In this document: positions 1 through 9,097 of the stretch, in pieces | How positions within the stretch are numbered: position 1 is the stretch's first letter | Layout: each line of letters starts with the position of its first letter | From: Paenibacillus paeoniae | GTDB taxonomy: Bacteria; Bacillota; Bacilli; Paenibacillales; Paenibacillaceae | Direction: 5' to 3' | Length of the DNA: 64,000 nt | NCBI RefSeq assembly: GCF_003388735.1 | Contig: NZ_QUBQ01000001.1 | Coordinates: 806,001 to 870,000 of the forward strand | Made by a program: the position numbers and the translations under genes | The notes under the pieces: generated by a model | The model's database searches: none | Seen by the model: the letters and a program-made list of their open reading frames with translations, nothing else | Told to the model about the DNA's origin: nothing

Positions 1-1156
1 GCTTTAGCTGCAGCTGCAGTCGAAGCCGATCCAAATGCGGCATAAATAAGGGCGATTCAATAAAGGCGGCGGCAATTTGCTGCGGAATGACGCTGAATCC
101 GATATCCATCTGTTTTCTTGCATCGGCTAGTCGCGAGATGACGGATTTGGGAGCTACAATCCAGCCAATGCGCAAGCCCGCTGCGGCGATTTTGGAGAAG
201 GAGCCGATATACAAGGTGTTTGACGAAGCATCCTCAGCTTTGATGGGAAGCGGGTAATCCATATTGTAAGCGGTCAAGCTGATGGGATCATCTTCTACGA
301 TGGGAAGCCCCAGCTCGCTTGCCGTATCCAGAAGCAGCTTCTTCCGATCGGCTTGCAGCAGCGTTCCTGTCGGATTCTGAAAGTTGGGGTTGACGAACAG
401 CATCTTGATCCGGTGCCGGCTGTACAACTCGCGGATACTCTCGGGACGGACGCCATGCTCGTCCAATGGGAGCGGATAGATGCGTAATCCAGCTGACTGG
501 AACATGGATAGCGAACGGGTGAACGATGGCGTCTCCACCGCTATGGCATCTCCTGGTGACAATAGACATTGCGAGATCAGGTACAGGGATTGTTGTGAAC
601 CGCTTGTAATGAGAATGGATGATGGAGATGTGCGAATTCCCCTGTTGCGCTCCAGAAAGGAAGCCAGAGCCTCTCGGAGTAGGGGGAAGCCTTGGCTGAC
701 GTCAGATCCGTTGTCGGGATGATACGTGCAGCTATGCATAATTTCATTAATTTCCCGAATAGGCGACAGATCGGTGGAGAGCTTGCCGCTGGCAAAATCA
801 ATAATAGCAGTGTCTTGTGCTAGAGCATCGCGTATTCTGCGCAAGAAAGGCACGTTCGGAAGGAATCCTCCATTTTCAGCGTAGCGATGCCATTCCGGTG
901 TACGGCTTGCTGCATGATTACAGTTGGAGCTGACTTGGGTCTTGCTTCCAGGACGGCTCTCTACCAGTCCCAAGGATCTTAGCTCGGCATAAGCGAGTAC
1001 AACAGTGCTGCGGTTGACGCCGAACTGCTCCGCCAGCTTGCGCTCCGACGGGAGCGGGCTTCCGGGCGGATATTCGCCATGAACGATCATTTCTTGAAGA
1101 CGATCGGCAATTTGACGATAGAGAGGAACTGCGCTTTCGCGATCGGGCTTCCACAT
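1..1156 (-). CDS. MocR/GabR-type transcriptional regulator (GntR helix-turn-helix fused to aminotransferase), 3' end outside window
   Basis: The minus strand is open from an ATG at 1156 to the window edge, about 385 codons; the C-terminus is missing. The start has an AGTAGGTG ribosome site about 6 nt upstream. The first 70 residues form a GntR winged helix (MWKPDRESAVPLYRQI, then PPGSPLPSERKLAEQFGVNR). The rest is an aminotransferase fold type I domain: a PNFQNPTG-like stretch and SFSKIAAAGLRIGW, where the lysine is the expected PLP-binding residue. Members of this family (GabR, PdxR, TauR) are PLP- or aminoacyl-PLP-responsive activators or repressors, often controlling amine or vitamin B6 genes and themselves. 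A perfect tandem repeat lies directly upstream. The target genes are not evident; the plus-strand neighbour is an exopolysaccharide operon, so autoregulation or control of genes outside the window is more likely. Confidence 0.88.
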   Translation of the reverse strand, partial: MWKPDRESAVPLYRQIADRLQEMIVHGEYPPGSPLPSERKLAEQFGVNRSTVVLAYAELRSLGLVESRPGSKTQVSSNCNHAASRTPEWHRYAENGGFLPNVPFLRRIRDALAQDTAIIDFASGKLSTDLSPIREINEIMHSCTYHPDNGSDVSQGFPLLREALASFLERNRGIRTSPSSILITSGSQQSLYLISQCLLSPGDAIAVETPSFTRSLSMFQSAGLRIYPLPLDEHGVRPESIRELYSRHRIKMLFVNPNFQNPTGTLLQADRKKLLLDTASELGLPIVEDDPISLTAYNMDYPLPIKAEDASSNTLYIGSFSKIAAAGLRIGWIVAPKSVISRLADARKQMDIGFSVIPQQIAAAFIESPLFMPHLDRLRLQLQLK

Positions 1157-1172
1157 GATGAACACCTACTTT

Positions 1173-1197
1173 ATATAGAGACATGATATAGAGACAT
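1173..1197. promoter_or_regulatory. Perfect 12-bp tandem repeat, candidate operator of the MocR regulator
   Basis: ATATAGAGACAT occurs at 1173-1184 and again at 1186-1197, a 13-bp period with one base between copies. It sits 17 bp upstream of the regulator's start codon. MocR-family proteins such as GabR and PdxR bind direct repeats near their own promoters, so an autoregulatory operator is a reasonable inference. No binding data exist here. Confidence 0.5.
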
Positions 1198-1220
1198 TTA
1201 GAAAAAATTCAGATTGAGAG

Positions 1221-1310
1221 TGGTATAATCGTATCATAAAGCAATCGGGATTAAATGTGGAGGTTCTTTTTATCATATGCCTATCGACAAAATTGGATAT
1301 CCTGTATAAT
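1221..1310 (+). promoter_or_regulatory. Candidate promoter region of the yda-like operon
   Basis: Two possible sigma-A -10 elements lie in the 325-bp gap before the lipoprotein gene. One is an extended -10, TGGTATAAT, at 1221-1229. The other is TATAAT at 1305-1310 with TCGACA at 1284-1289, a 15-bp spacer, which is short. The leader from either would be 170-250 nt. The gap also holds a small hairpin, CTATC-N7-GATAG, at 1394-1410. I see no recognisable riboswitch. Confidence 0.35.
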
Positions 1311-1481
1311 AATTGCCAATTATTCGACATTTTTTCGGAGCTATAGTATGATGAGAACTAGTTCTATTTAACTATGCGGTATTAATAGATTTGCTATCAC
1401 AATTTGATAGAGTTTATTCAACAAGCCTAATGATGAAGTGAAACGAAAAGCGCGAGTAAGAAGTAAGGAGAATGGCTTTTA

Positions 1482-2600
1482 GTGAAGAAACGGATGGTTT
1501 GGTTTATGATGTTCGTTACTTTTCCACTGCTGTTGGCATCATGCCGAATAGAAGGCGGCGAGACTATCCCTCAAGCCGAGAATCCTGGAATTCAGCACTC
1601 AGGCCAGTGGAAGTCGGAGGAGCAAGCGTTGCATCATTTTATCGTCAAGCAGTTGTCAAGCGAATATGGCGTGTATACGAATTTGAAGGAAACGAATCAG
1701 TCGGAGCTTACTGCTACCGGTCATGAGGTGCTGAGCGAATCGGCCGGGCTATTGATGCGTTATTATGCCCGAACAGGGCAGAAGGCGGCATTTGATCGGA
1801 CTTGGGAGCAGGCCAAAGAAACGTTCGATCTGGATTCTAGTTTCAGCTATCGTTACAGTCCCGTACAACAAAGGTTATATCCATTAAATGCAGCTGTAGA
1901 CGATCTTCGTCTCATTCGGGCGTTGTACGAGGCTAATACATCATTCGGTACGGACGAATACCAGAAGGAAGCAAAATCGTACGGAGACAGGTTCTACTCT
2001 TATAATGTGCAAAATGATCGATTGTATGACTTCTATGATGATGCTTACCGTGTGAACAATGATTTTGTTACGTTATGTTATCTCGATCTGAGAACGCTGC
2101 AGCTATTAGCAGTTCCGCAAGAGCAGAAGCAGCGTCTGATGTCCGGGATGACGGATCTGATCCATAATGGCTATTTGTCGGATACGTTTCCGTTTTACGA
2201 GACCCGATATGAGTATAGCAAAGGCAGGTACACCTCGGAGAACATCAATACGGTGGAGTCATTGCTTACGATTCTGCATCTGGCGGAGACAGGACAGCAT
2301 AACGGGGCCAGCATTGAATTTATCAAAGAACGAGTAGCAGAAGGAAAGTTATACGGTCAGTATACAAGGGAAGGCAAGCCGACAAATGAGGTGCGCTCAA
2401 CGGCGATTTACGCCATAACGGCCATCATCGGGGCCGAGGTAGGCGACCGCTCATTGTATGACGCCAGCATAGATAGAATGAATGAGTTCAAGGTGCAGGA
2501 CGCAAGCGACCAGCTCTACGGTGCTTTCGGCGATACCGCAACCGGACAAGCTTATTCCTTTGATAATCTAATGGCGTTGCTGGCTTACACTTATGCATAG
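1482..2600 (+). CDS. ydaJ: YdaJ-like lipoprotein, glycoside hydrolase family 8-like
   Basis: This 372-residue protein begins at a GTG preceded by AAGGAG (1465-1470), 11 nt away. Its N-terminus is a lipoprotein signal: MKKR, a hydrophobic core, and the lipobox LLASC with Cys21 as the lipidation site. The mature part is helical with no further membrane segments. It resembles the GH8-like YdaJ of the B. subtilis ydaJKLMN operon, thought to trim or release an exopolysaccharide outside the membrane; that assignment rests mainly on the order of neighbours (ydaL, ydaM, ydaN, ydaK homologues follow). I could not confirm catalytic acids by eye. It is the first gene of a six-gene plus-strand operon; the next gene starts 18 bp downstream. 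Confidence 0.65.
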   Translation: MKKRMVWFMMFVTFPLLLASCRIEGGETIPQAENPGIQHSGQWKSEEQALHHFIVKQLSSEYGVYTNLKETNQSELTATGHEVLSESAGLLMRYYARTGQKAAFDRTWEQAKETFDLDSSFSYRYSPVQQRLYPLNAAVDDLRLIRALYEANTSFGTDEYQKEAKSYGDRFYSYNVQNDRLYDFYDDAYRVNNDFVTLCYLDLRTLQLLAVPQEQKQRLMSGMTDLIHNGYLSDTFPFYETRYEYSKGRYTSENINTVESLLTILHLAETGQHNGASIEFIKERVAEGKLYGQYTREGKPTNEVRSTAIYAITAIIGAEVGDRSLYDASIDRMNEFKVQDASDQLYGAFGDTATGQAYSFDNLMALLAYTYA

Positions 2601-2618
2601 AAAGAAGGCTGTGTAGCG

Positions 2619-4091
2619 ATGTTCGTCCGTTCGGTCAGAAGCAATCTGTTGCGGTTCGGAACGCCATCTGTTGTGGCAGCATTGGGAGTGCTTATCATTA
2701 CGATACTTGCGTTGTTCGTTCCGCCGTATATCGGCATGGCGGACAATGGGGATTACTTCCGAATTATATACAGCAATGGCCTATACTTCAGCGCGCCAGA
2801 TTACGATCAGCAGTATTTGGGTTACTTTGTAAAGGAATACGGCATATTTCAATATTTTAACGAGAATAACGCATCTCTATTTTCTTCGCAATCCCTTTTT
2901 ATTCGAATAGCGATTATTGTCAATGAATGGTTCTATAGCAGCACTTGGTTTGATATCCGGTTTCAGGCAGCGATGTATTTGCTCCTGTATGTGGCAGCCG
3001 TTTATTTGCTGGTTGAAGCTTTGACCTGGAAGCTGTCAGCCAAGCGGGGATATCTGATTGCGGCACTCGCGATCTTTTTATTCGCCGATACAGGCTACAC
3101 CGCGTATTTCAGCTCTTTTTTTGGCGAGAGCATTGTATGGATCATGACGATGTTCGTATTGGCATCGGGGCTGCTGCTCTGGCGCAAACGATACAACGAT
3201 TATGTGCTGCTGGCCATCTTCGTCATCAGCGCACTCATTCTAACTACTAGTAAACAGCAGAATGCGCCTGTTGGCTTGATCGTGGCTGTACTTGGGGTTG
3301 TGCTGGTCTTTATCCGCAAGGAGAAGAAATACCGTCTTATTACATGGACAGCGCTGATAAGCCTGTTCGTTGTCGGAGTAGGTACGTATGTACTTATTCC
3401 GAAAGAGTTCGTCAATATCAACAAATATCATGCCATGACGAGAGGCGTGCTGCAATATTCCGAAGATCCGGAAGCAACGCTGAGGGGCTTTGGTATCGAT
3501 CGACAATATGCCGTGCTGAACGGTACGATCCATTATCTCCCCTACACGACGGTAGATGTCGATTCACAGCTGCTGGAAGACAACTTTTACAGCAAATACG
3601 GCTTCGGCTCCATCTTGACGCATTATATCACCCACCCTGACCAGGCGGTCAAAATGTTAAATCTGGCCGCTCGCAACGGGTTTACGATACGCCCGCCTGC
3701 GATGGGCAACTTCGAGAAGTCGGAGGGGCGTGAATTCGGCAAGCACACGACTTTCTTCTCGGGCTACAGTCTGACGAAGGATGCGCTGGCACCCAAGACC
3801 TTTGGTTTTGTCGTCATCTGGATGGCTCTTGTTATCGGCTTCTATATGCCTACATTCGTGCAGGCTGTAAAGACGCGGAATGCCCGGCAGCAGCTGCGGC
3901 TAGGGCTTGTGCTGATGCTGATACTCATGGGCTTGTCCGGCGTGTTTGTGTCGATTATCGGGGCTGGCGATGCCGACCTGTCCAAGCATCTCTTCCACTT
4001 TACCGCTACGTTCGATCTGGTCACGTTTCTATTAATTGCCGATTTGATCGGCAAGCGGCTGTGGGGTGTGCAGGATGAGGCGGCTGTGTGA
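2619..4091 (+). CDS. Polytopic membrane protein, GT-C glycosyltransferase-like (WsfD-type)
   Basis: A 490-residue integral membrane protein with about ten or more hydrophobic segments. After the first membrane segment comes MADNGDYFRI, an acidic loop motif of the sort that holds the catalytic aspartate in GT-C glycosyltransferases using lipid-linked sugars. A large extracytoplasmic loop (roughly residues 270-385) separates the N-terminal membrane block from three C-terminal segments. It resembles proteins annotated as WsfD-type hexose transferases. It lies between ydaJ- and ydaL-like genes, so it probably decorates or extends the same exopolysaccharide. As I recall, the B. subtilis ydaJKLMN set lacks this component. 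The donor and acceptor cannot be read from sequence. Confidence 0.5.
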   Translation: MFVRSVRSNLLRFGTPSVVAALGVLIITILALFVPPYIGMADNGDYFRIIYSNGLYFSAPDYDQQYLGYFVKEYGIFQYFNENNASLFSSQSLFIRIAIIVNEWFYSSTWFDIRFQAAMYLLLYVAAVYLLVEALTWKLSAKRGYLIAALAIFLFADTGYTAYFSSFFGESIVWIMTMFVLASGLLLWRKRYNDYVLLAIFVISALILTTSKQQNAPVGLIVAVLGVVLVFIRKEKKYRLITWTALISLFVVGVGTYVLIPKEFVNINKYHAMTRGVLQYSEDPEATLRGFGIDRQYAVLNGTIHYLPYTTVDVDSQLLEDNFYSKYGFGSILTHYITHPDQAVKMLNLAARNGFTIRPPAMGNFEKSEGREFGKHTTFFSGYSLTKDALAPKTFGFVVIWMALVIGFYMPTFVQAVKTRNARQQLRLGLVLMLILMGLSGVFVSIIGAGDADLSKHLFHFTATFDLVTFLLIADLIGKRLWGVQDEAAV

Positions 4092-4121
4092 CGGATATGG
4101 CAAAGGAAAGGGGGTTATGGC

Positions 4122-5735
4122 ATGCCAGAATGGCGCAAACTGCGAGAGCTGGACGTTCCGTTTTTACAGTCAGAGCTGCGTAGTTCCATTGTTGTTCGGC
4201 TAATGATGCTCATTCTGTGCATGTCACTGGCAGTTCCCGGAGTGGGAGCTGCCGCAGTAGATGAGAAGAGGCCGGCTCATGTGCTGATTGTATATGACAG
4301 CTTGGCGCTGGGAAGTTCGAAAGAAGGCAATATCGAGGCTTTGAAACGGATAGTGGCGGCGTTCGGAGCGAGTGTCACTGTACAATCCATCGATCAATAT
4401 GCGTCTGGCTCCATCTCATCGTACGAGTACGTGATCGTTGTTCGTAATCGGGAAGATCTGAACATTGGCCATACCCACTTCCTTAAAGATTTGTCCACTT
4501 ATCCAGGGGCTTACCTGCATATTGGCGCCGATCTGCCCCAGTCGAAGAGCGCTCAACTTGGGCTAAAGGAAGAGTATCGGGCAAGGGAGACGGTATCCTT
4601 ATCCATCGGTCAGCTTAAGGAGTCCTCCATGAAGGTGAGTGGAGGCCGCTTTATCACTTCTTATGATGGGAAGGGATATGGCAAATTCTCGATGGATGGG
4701 AAGCAACAGACTTATCCTTACGGCATCCAGAAGGGGACGACAGCGTACGTCCCGTACTACGAGCGAGGCAATCTGAGCGAATTGGCACTCGGATACCTGC
4801 TGAAGGATTGGCTGAAGACAGAGGAGCAGACGCAATTGTACGTGCTGCTTACCGAAATATACCCGTTCTCGGATTTGCAGGCGCTCGTTCGGCTGGCGGA
4901 TTCCCTTTATGAAGCGGGCATTCCGTTTATCGTCAGCGTACGTCCCGTATTCAGCAATACGGATTACCCGGCCATGAAGCGATATCTGGAAGCGCTGAAG
5001 CATGTACAGTCTCGCAACGGAAGCGTCGTGGTCCAGGCACCTAATGTATCTGCAACAATTAGCCAGGATATGACGACACTGGATTTGAAAATGGCGGAAT
5101 TCATCAATGTGCTGGCAGATTACGGCATCGCTCCCCTTGGCGTTGGAGCGGAGATGTATTGGACGTATGATCAGCACTACATGACGAAAGGGATGGGAGC
5201 GTTCGACTCCAGCGTGCTGTTTCCTAACAAGGAGATCAAGCATATGGCGAGAGTCGACACGTCGCAGCCGTTCTCCTCGTCCCTGTATACGATGGATATG
5301 AGCCAAATGGAGCAGTTGGAACAGAAGGGTCTGTTTCTGAACCCGCTGCCGATGAATACGGCGCTCGTACTGGATTTCCCGACTGATGAAGAGGCAATGG
5401 AAGCGACGATACAACGGCTGATGGAGGAATGGACATCATTTGGGGATTATAAAAACATCAGCCATGAGGTCAACACAGAGAAGTATACAATCGCTTCACG
5501 TGGCGGCATTTTGTACCTGAACGGAGAGGCTGTCGTGCTTAACGCGGCGGACAGGCTGATCAGCTCCGAATACGAATATATTTCCAAAGGCGAGAAAAGC
5601 TTTGAAAAACTGTTTACGATGCAAAACAAAATTTTAATTGTACTCATTCTGCTATCATTATTTATCTTTGGCTGTTTCCTTATTATCGGCCATCGGATGT
5701 ATAAGCGGAAATACGAAGTAAGGAGGCGCCTATGA
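4122..5735 (+). CDS. ydaL: YdaL-like DUF2334 protein, membrane-anchored
   Basis: A 537-residue protein. The ATG at 4122 follows a strong AAAGGGGG site (4107-4114). A hydrophobic segment at about residues 25-47 acts as signal or anchor, and a second transmembrane helix lies near the C-terminus (about 505-527), followed by a basic tail. Between them is a large extracytoplasmic region of the DUF2334 family, a divergent polysaccharide-deacetylase-like (NodB-fold) group. The stretch PFSDLQALVRLADSLYEAGI followed by PFIVSVRPVF is typical. The role is inferred as modification of the exopolysaccharide made by the following GT2 gene, whose start overlaps this stop (ATGA, 5732-5735), implying translational coupling. 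Confidence 0.7.
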   Translation: MPEWRKLRELDVPFLQSELRSSIVVRLMMLILCMSLAVPGVGAAAVDEKRPAHVLIVYDSLALGSSKEGNIEALKRIVAAFGASVTVQSIDQYASGSISSYEYVIVVRNREDLNIGHTHFLKDLSTYPGAYLHIGADLPQSKSAQLGLKEEYRARETVSLSIGQLKESSMKVSGGRFITSYDGKGYGKFSMDGKQQTYPYGIQKGTTAYVPYYERGNLSELALGYLLKDWLKTEEQTQLYVLLTEIYPFSDLQALVRLADSLYEAGIPFIVSVRPVFSNTDYPAMKRYLEALKHVQSRNGSVVVQAPNVSATISQDMTTLDLKMAEFINVLADYGIAPLGVGAEMYWTYDQHYMTKGMGAFDSSVLFPNKEIKHMARVDTSQPFSSSLYTMDMSQMEQLEQKGLFLNPLPMNTALVLDFPTDEEAMEATIQRLMEEWTSFGDYKNISHEVNTEKYTIASRGGILYLNGEAVVLNAADRLISSEYEYISKGEKSFEKLFTMQNKILIVLILLSLFIFGCFLIIGHRMYKRKYEVRRRL

Positions 5736-6982
5736 CACTTGCCGACATTCTCATGCTTATATCGGTCATTTGCATTTGGTCGCTCCTGCTGGTCAATGTT
5801 GTGCTGATCATCGCAGGTTACCTATACTATATGGAGCTTGAAGACAAGCCGTTGCCCGAGCTTAAAGGTGAAGCGCCGTTTGTCTCCATTATGGTTCCAG
5901 CGCATAACGAGGGCATGGTTATCGTGAAGACGGTAGAATCGTTGCTGGCCTTGGACTATCCTCATGATCGCTATGAGATTATCGTCATCAATGACAATTC
6001 GTCAGACAACAGTCGCGAGCTGCTTGCGGGGCTTCAGTCGATGTATCCGGAACGCAACCTGAACATTATTAATACGGATGCGGTGACGGGTGGGAAGGGC
6101 AAATCCAATGCGCTTAACATTGGTTTTGCGCAGAGCAAGGGCGAGCTGATCGCGATCTACGATGCCGACAATACACCGGAGCGGAAGGCGCTATTGTACC
6201 TCGTCTCGGAAATTATGAACGATCAGTCGCTAGGAGCGGTAATCGGGAAATTCAGAACGCGCAACCGCAACGCCAGCCTTCTGACGCGATTCATTAATGT
6301 TGAGACGCTTTCGTTCCAGTGGATGGCACAGGCGGGCCGGTGGAAGCTGTTCAAGCTTTGCACCATTCCAGGCACAAACTTTATTATGCGTCGTGAAATA
6401 ATCGAACGGATCGGCGGCTGGGACGTAAAGGCGATTGCCGAGGACACCGAGATTAGCTTCCGGATCTATATGATGGGCTACAGAATCAAATTCCAGCCCA
6501 AGTCCGTCACATGGGAGCAAGAGCCGCAGACGGTCAAAGTCTGGTTCAAGCAGCGAACGCGCTGGGCGAAGGGCAATATATACGTAATCGTCAAAAACAT
6601 CCCGCTATTATTTGATAAATCTGCCCGCAACATCCACTTTGATATTTTATATTTTCTTTCGATTTATTTCTTGCTTCTCACATCGCTTATTACGTCCGAT
6701 ATCCTGCTTATCCTGCATGCGTTAGGCTATGTGACTACCACGATTGCGAGCTTTAGCTCCTTCCTGTGGCTGCTGGCCATCGTTTTATTTATTATCGGTA
6801 CGTTCATCACCCTTGTGACGGAGAAGGGGGAGATGAAGCTGTCCAATCTGTGGATCATTATGCTCATGTACATATCGTATTGTCAGATGTGGATGGTTGT
6901 GGCGGCTTATGGTCTGTACCAATATATTAAGGACCTCATCTTCAAGCGCGAGGCCAAATGGTACAAGACGGAACGTTTCTAA
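5732..6982 (+). CDS. ydaM: GT2 family processive glycosyltransferase, YdaM/BcsA-like exopolysaccharide synthase
   Basis: 416 residues. One N-terminal transmembrane helix (about 8-30) is followed by a cytoplasmic GT-A domain and three to four C-terminal membrane helices. Catalytic hallmarks of processive family 2 synthases are all visible: VSIMVPAHNE at the start of the fold, the nucleotide-sugar binding DAD (D144-A-D146), the acceptor-activating ED in AIAEDTEIS, and the Q-x-x-R-W signature as QRTRW (about residue 273). Length and order match YdaM and Listeria PssC-like enzymes. It should polymerise a sugar at the cytoplasmic face and extrude it with the BcsB-like protein encoded 15 bp downstream. 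The sugar is unknown. No PilZ domain is present, so c-di-GMP control probably acts through the last gene of the operon. Confidence 0.85.
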   Translation: MTLADILMLISVICIWSLLLVNVVLIIAGYLYYMELEDKPLPELKGEAPFVSIMVPAHNEGMVIVKTVESLLALDYPHDRYEIIVINDNSSDNSRELLAGLQSMYPERNLNIINTDAVTGGKGKSNALNIGFAQSKGELIAIYDADNTPERKALLYLVSEIMNDQSLGAVIGKFRTRNRNASLLTRFINVETLSFQWMAQAGRWKLFKLCTIPGTNFIMRREIIERIGGWDVKAIAEDTEISFRIYMMGYRIKFQPKSVTWEQEPQTVKVWFKQRTRWAKGNIYVIVKNIPLLFDKSARNIHFDILYFLSIYFLLLTSLITSDILLILHALGYVTTTIASFSSFLWLLAIVLFIIGTFITLVTEKGEMKLSNLWIIMLMYISYCQMWMVVAAYGLYQYIKDLIFKREAKWYKTERF

Positions 6983-6997
6983 TGTGGAGGGAAAAAG

Positions 6998-9097
6998 GTG
7001 AATAAACGTATATTGCTCACAGCACTTATAGCTTTGCAGTTGTTCGTTGCCATGATTGCGCCGGTTTCGGCCGAGCAGTCCGGTACGGCCGGTACAAGCG
7101 CGAAAGCCACGAAGACATACGGCAGCAATCTGGCGAATGCCTCCATGATGGGAGGCTATGCCACTAGCCAGCAATACTTCCAATTGGAGTCCTATTGGAA
7201 TGTGGAGGCGGTCGATCTTTATTTGGACTACAAGGCGACGCCATTGATGCAGGACGAGTGGTCCAGTGTTACGCTGCTTCTTAACGGCAAGCCGTTTCAT
7301 TCGTTCCGTCCGGAAGTGAATGATCAGGAGAAGCAGCAATTGAAGGTCAACGTGCCGTTGGAATTTCTGCAGGAAGGCTCGAATTTGCTAACCGTACAGG
7401 GCAACATTCAAACGCTTAAGCCTGGTTCGGAGCTTATCTGCTGGGCTGCCGATACCAAGAACAGCTGGCTTCAGCTGTTTGACAGCTCCAGAATAGCGGT
7501 GCAATACGACACGAAGCCATTGGAAGGCACGATTCGTGATTTTAACGTTCATTTCAGGGGTCTGGATACGGTGAATGACGGAAAAAATGCGGTTGTTGTG
7601 CCAACAAACAGTGATCCAGCGGAGCTGGAAGCTGCCATGTATGCTCTGTCCGGACTAGCCAAGGCTAATCCGCTCAAGCAGAATGTTATCCCACTGCTGG
7701 AGCTTGGATCGGCCGGGGTGAAGAGCAAGAGCGCGATCGTAGTTGTTGCGTTGTACGATCATTTGACAGACGACATCAAGAAGTTGATTAAGCGGGAGGA
7801 CATGCAGAATAAGGCTCTTCTGCAAGTCGTTCAGCTTGGAAATACGTCGGCGCTCGTGATTACGTCTGACGACGCAGAATTGCTTGTCCGCGCCGGAAGA
7901 CTCGCGGCCAATCAATCCTTGCTGCAACAGCTGGACCGCTCCTCCAAGCTGGTAGATGCGACGACTGAGGTAGAGACGCCAGCCGTAGAGATAAGCAAAA
8001 ATGTGAAGCTGACCGAATCAGGCGACCAGTTGAAGGGCGCTCGGCATCGGGAGCAGGTCTACTTCGTATCGATGCCCGGCAACCGCTCCATAGCTGATGC
8101 GAGCAAGATCAACTTGAATTTCCGTTATGCCAAAAATCTCGACTTTGACCGTTCAATGGTGACCGTGTATATCAATGAGACGCCAATCGGCAGCAAAAAG
8201 CTGTCCATGGAGATGGCCGATCGCGACCATATGGCGCTGCAGGTACCGAAAAATCTTAATATTTTCGGCAATTTCTCCGTCAAGATTGCATTTGATCTGG
8301 AGATGACAAACCCGGGATGTATTGAAGAGCAGGATCAGATGCCGTGGGCATTCGTGGACAAAGAATCTATGCTGCAGCTGCATACAAGAGACCGGGCGGA
8401 TCTTTTGCTGGACAATTATCCCTATCCATTCGTGCGTGACGGCAGCTACAACGGGGTAGCGGTCGTACTTCCGAAGGATCGAGACGCTTATCTCTACCAA
8501 TCGCTTGCGAATGTATTCAATTTGCTGGGCCAGTTCGCCCAGACCAATACAGGCAATATTCAATTCTATAGCGAAGAGGCTGGAGAGAAGGAGCTGTCTA
8601 GCAAGCAGATTATTGCCATCGGCAGCTATGAGAATAACCGTGTTATCCAGTCGAACAACGAATTCTTGTACTTCCAGTTCGATCCGAGCAGCAAAGGATT
8701 TCATTCCAACGAGAAAATGAGTATCGATATCGATTACGGCAAGCGGGTTGGCGCGCTGCAATTAATTAACTCCCCTTATGACGATCGGAACGGCATGCTT
8801 GCTGTAACAGGCTACAATCCGGAGTTTTATTATTTGGCATCGCAGCTGGTAGCGTCGGAAGGGCTGTTGTGGAAGGTATACGGAGACGGCGTATTGACGG
8901 ATAAGGATGGAGCCGTGCGTCCGTTCCGCTTCAAGGAAGCGGCAGCTCCGGAGTCACCATCTATCATCAGCGACATCATGGATCGTTCCGATGTACTGAG
9001 CTTCATGGTTATCTTGGTACTGGTGCTGTTGTTTGTCCTTGTATCGTTGATTCTAATGATACGCAAATATAGATCGAAACGGGGGCGTGTAGAATGA
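6998..9097 (+). CDS. ydaN: BcsB-like (YdaN) cellulose synthase accessory protein
   Basis: 699 residues from a GTG preceded by TGGAGGG (6983-6989). A classical signal peptide (MNKRILLTALIALQLF, cleavage near VSA-E26) leads into two repeated carbohydrate-binding/flavodoxin-like units as in bacterial cellulose synthase subunit B, then a single C-terminal transmembrane helix (about 660-685) and basic tail. BcsB proteins sit outside the membrane against the synthase and guide the growing polymer. Pairing with the preceding GT2 synthase is the usual arrangement. The final gene overlaps its stop by ATGA at 9094-9097. Confidence 0.8.
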   Translation: MNKRILLTALIALQLFVAMIAPVSAEQSGTAGTSAKATKTYGSNLANASMMGGYATSQQYFQLESYWNVEAVDLYLDYKATPLMQDEWSSVTLLLNGKPFHSFRPEVNDQEKQQLKVNVPLEFLQEGSNLLTVQGNIQTLKPGSELICWAADTKNSWLQLFDSSRIAVQYDTKPLEGTIRDFNVHFRGLDTVNDGKNAVVVPTNSDPAELEAAMYALSGLAKANPLKQNVIPLLELGSAGVKSKSAIVVVALYDHLTDDIKKLIKREDMQNKALLQVVQLGNTSALVITSDDAELLVRAGRLAANQSLLQQLDRSSKLVDATTEVETPAVEISKNVKLTESGDQLKGARHREQVYFVSMPGNRSIADASKINLNFRYAKNLDFDRSMVTVYINETPIGSKKLSMEMADRDHMALQVPKNLNIFGNFSVKIAFDLEMTNPGCIEEQDQMPWAFVDKESMLQLHTRDRADLLLDNYPYPFVRDGSYNGVAVVLPKDRDAYLYQSLANVFNLLGQFAQTNTGNIQFYSEEAGEKELSSKQIIAIGSYENNRVIQSNNEFLYFQFDPSSKGFHSNEKMSIDIDYGKRVGALQLINSPYDDRNGMLAVTGYNPEFYYLASQLVASEGLLWKVYGDGVLTDKDGAVRPFRFKEAAAPESPSIISDIMDRSDVLSFMVILVLVLLFVLVSLILMIRKYRSKRGRVE

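Noticed and set aside
1311-1481. c-di-GMP riboswitch in the leader of the exopolysaccharide operon
   Set aside because: The expected GCGCAAAGCC-type core and tetraloop pairing are absent; only a small CTATC/GATAG hairpin is seen.
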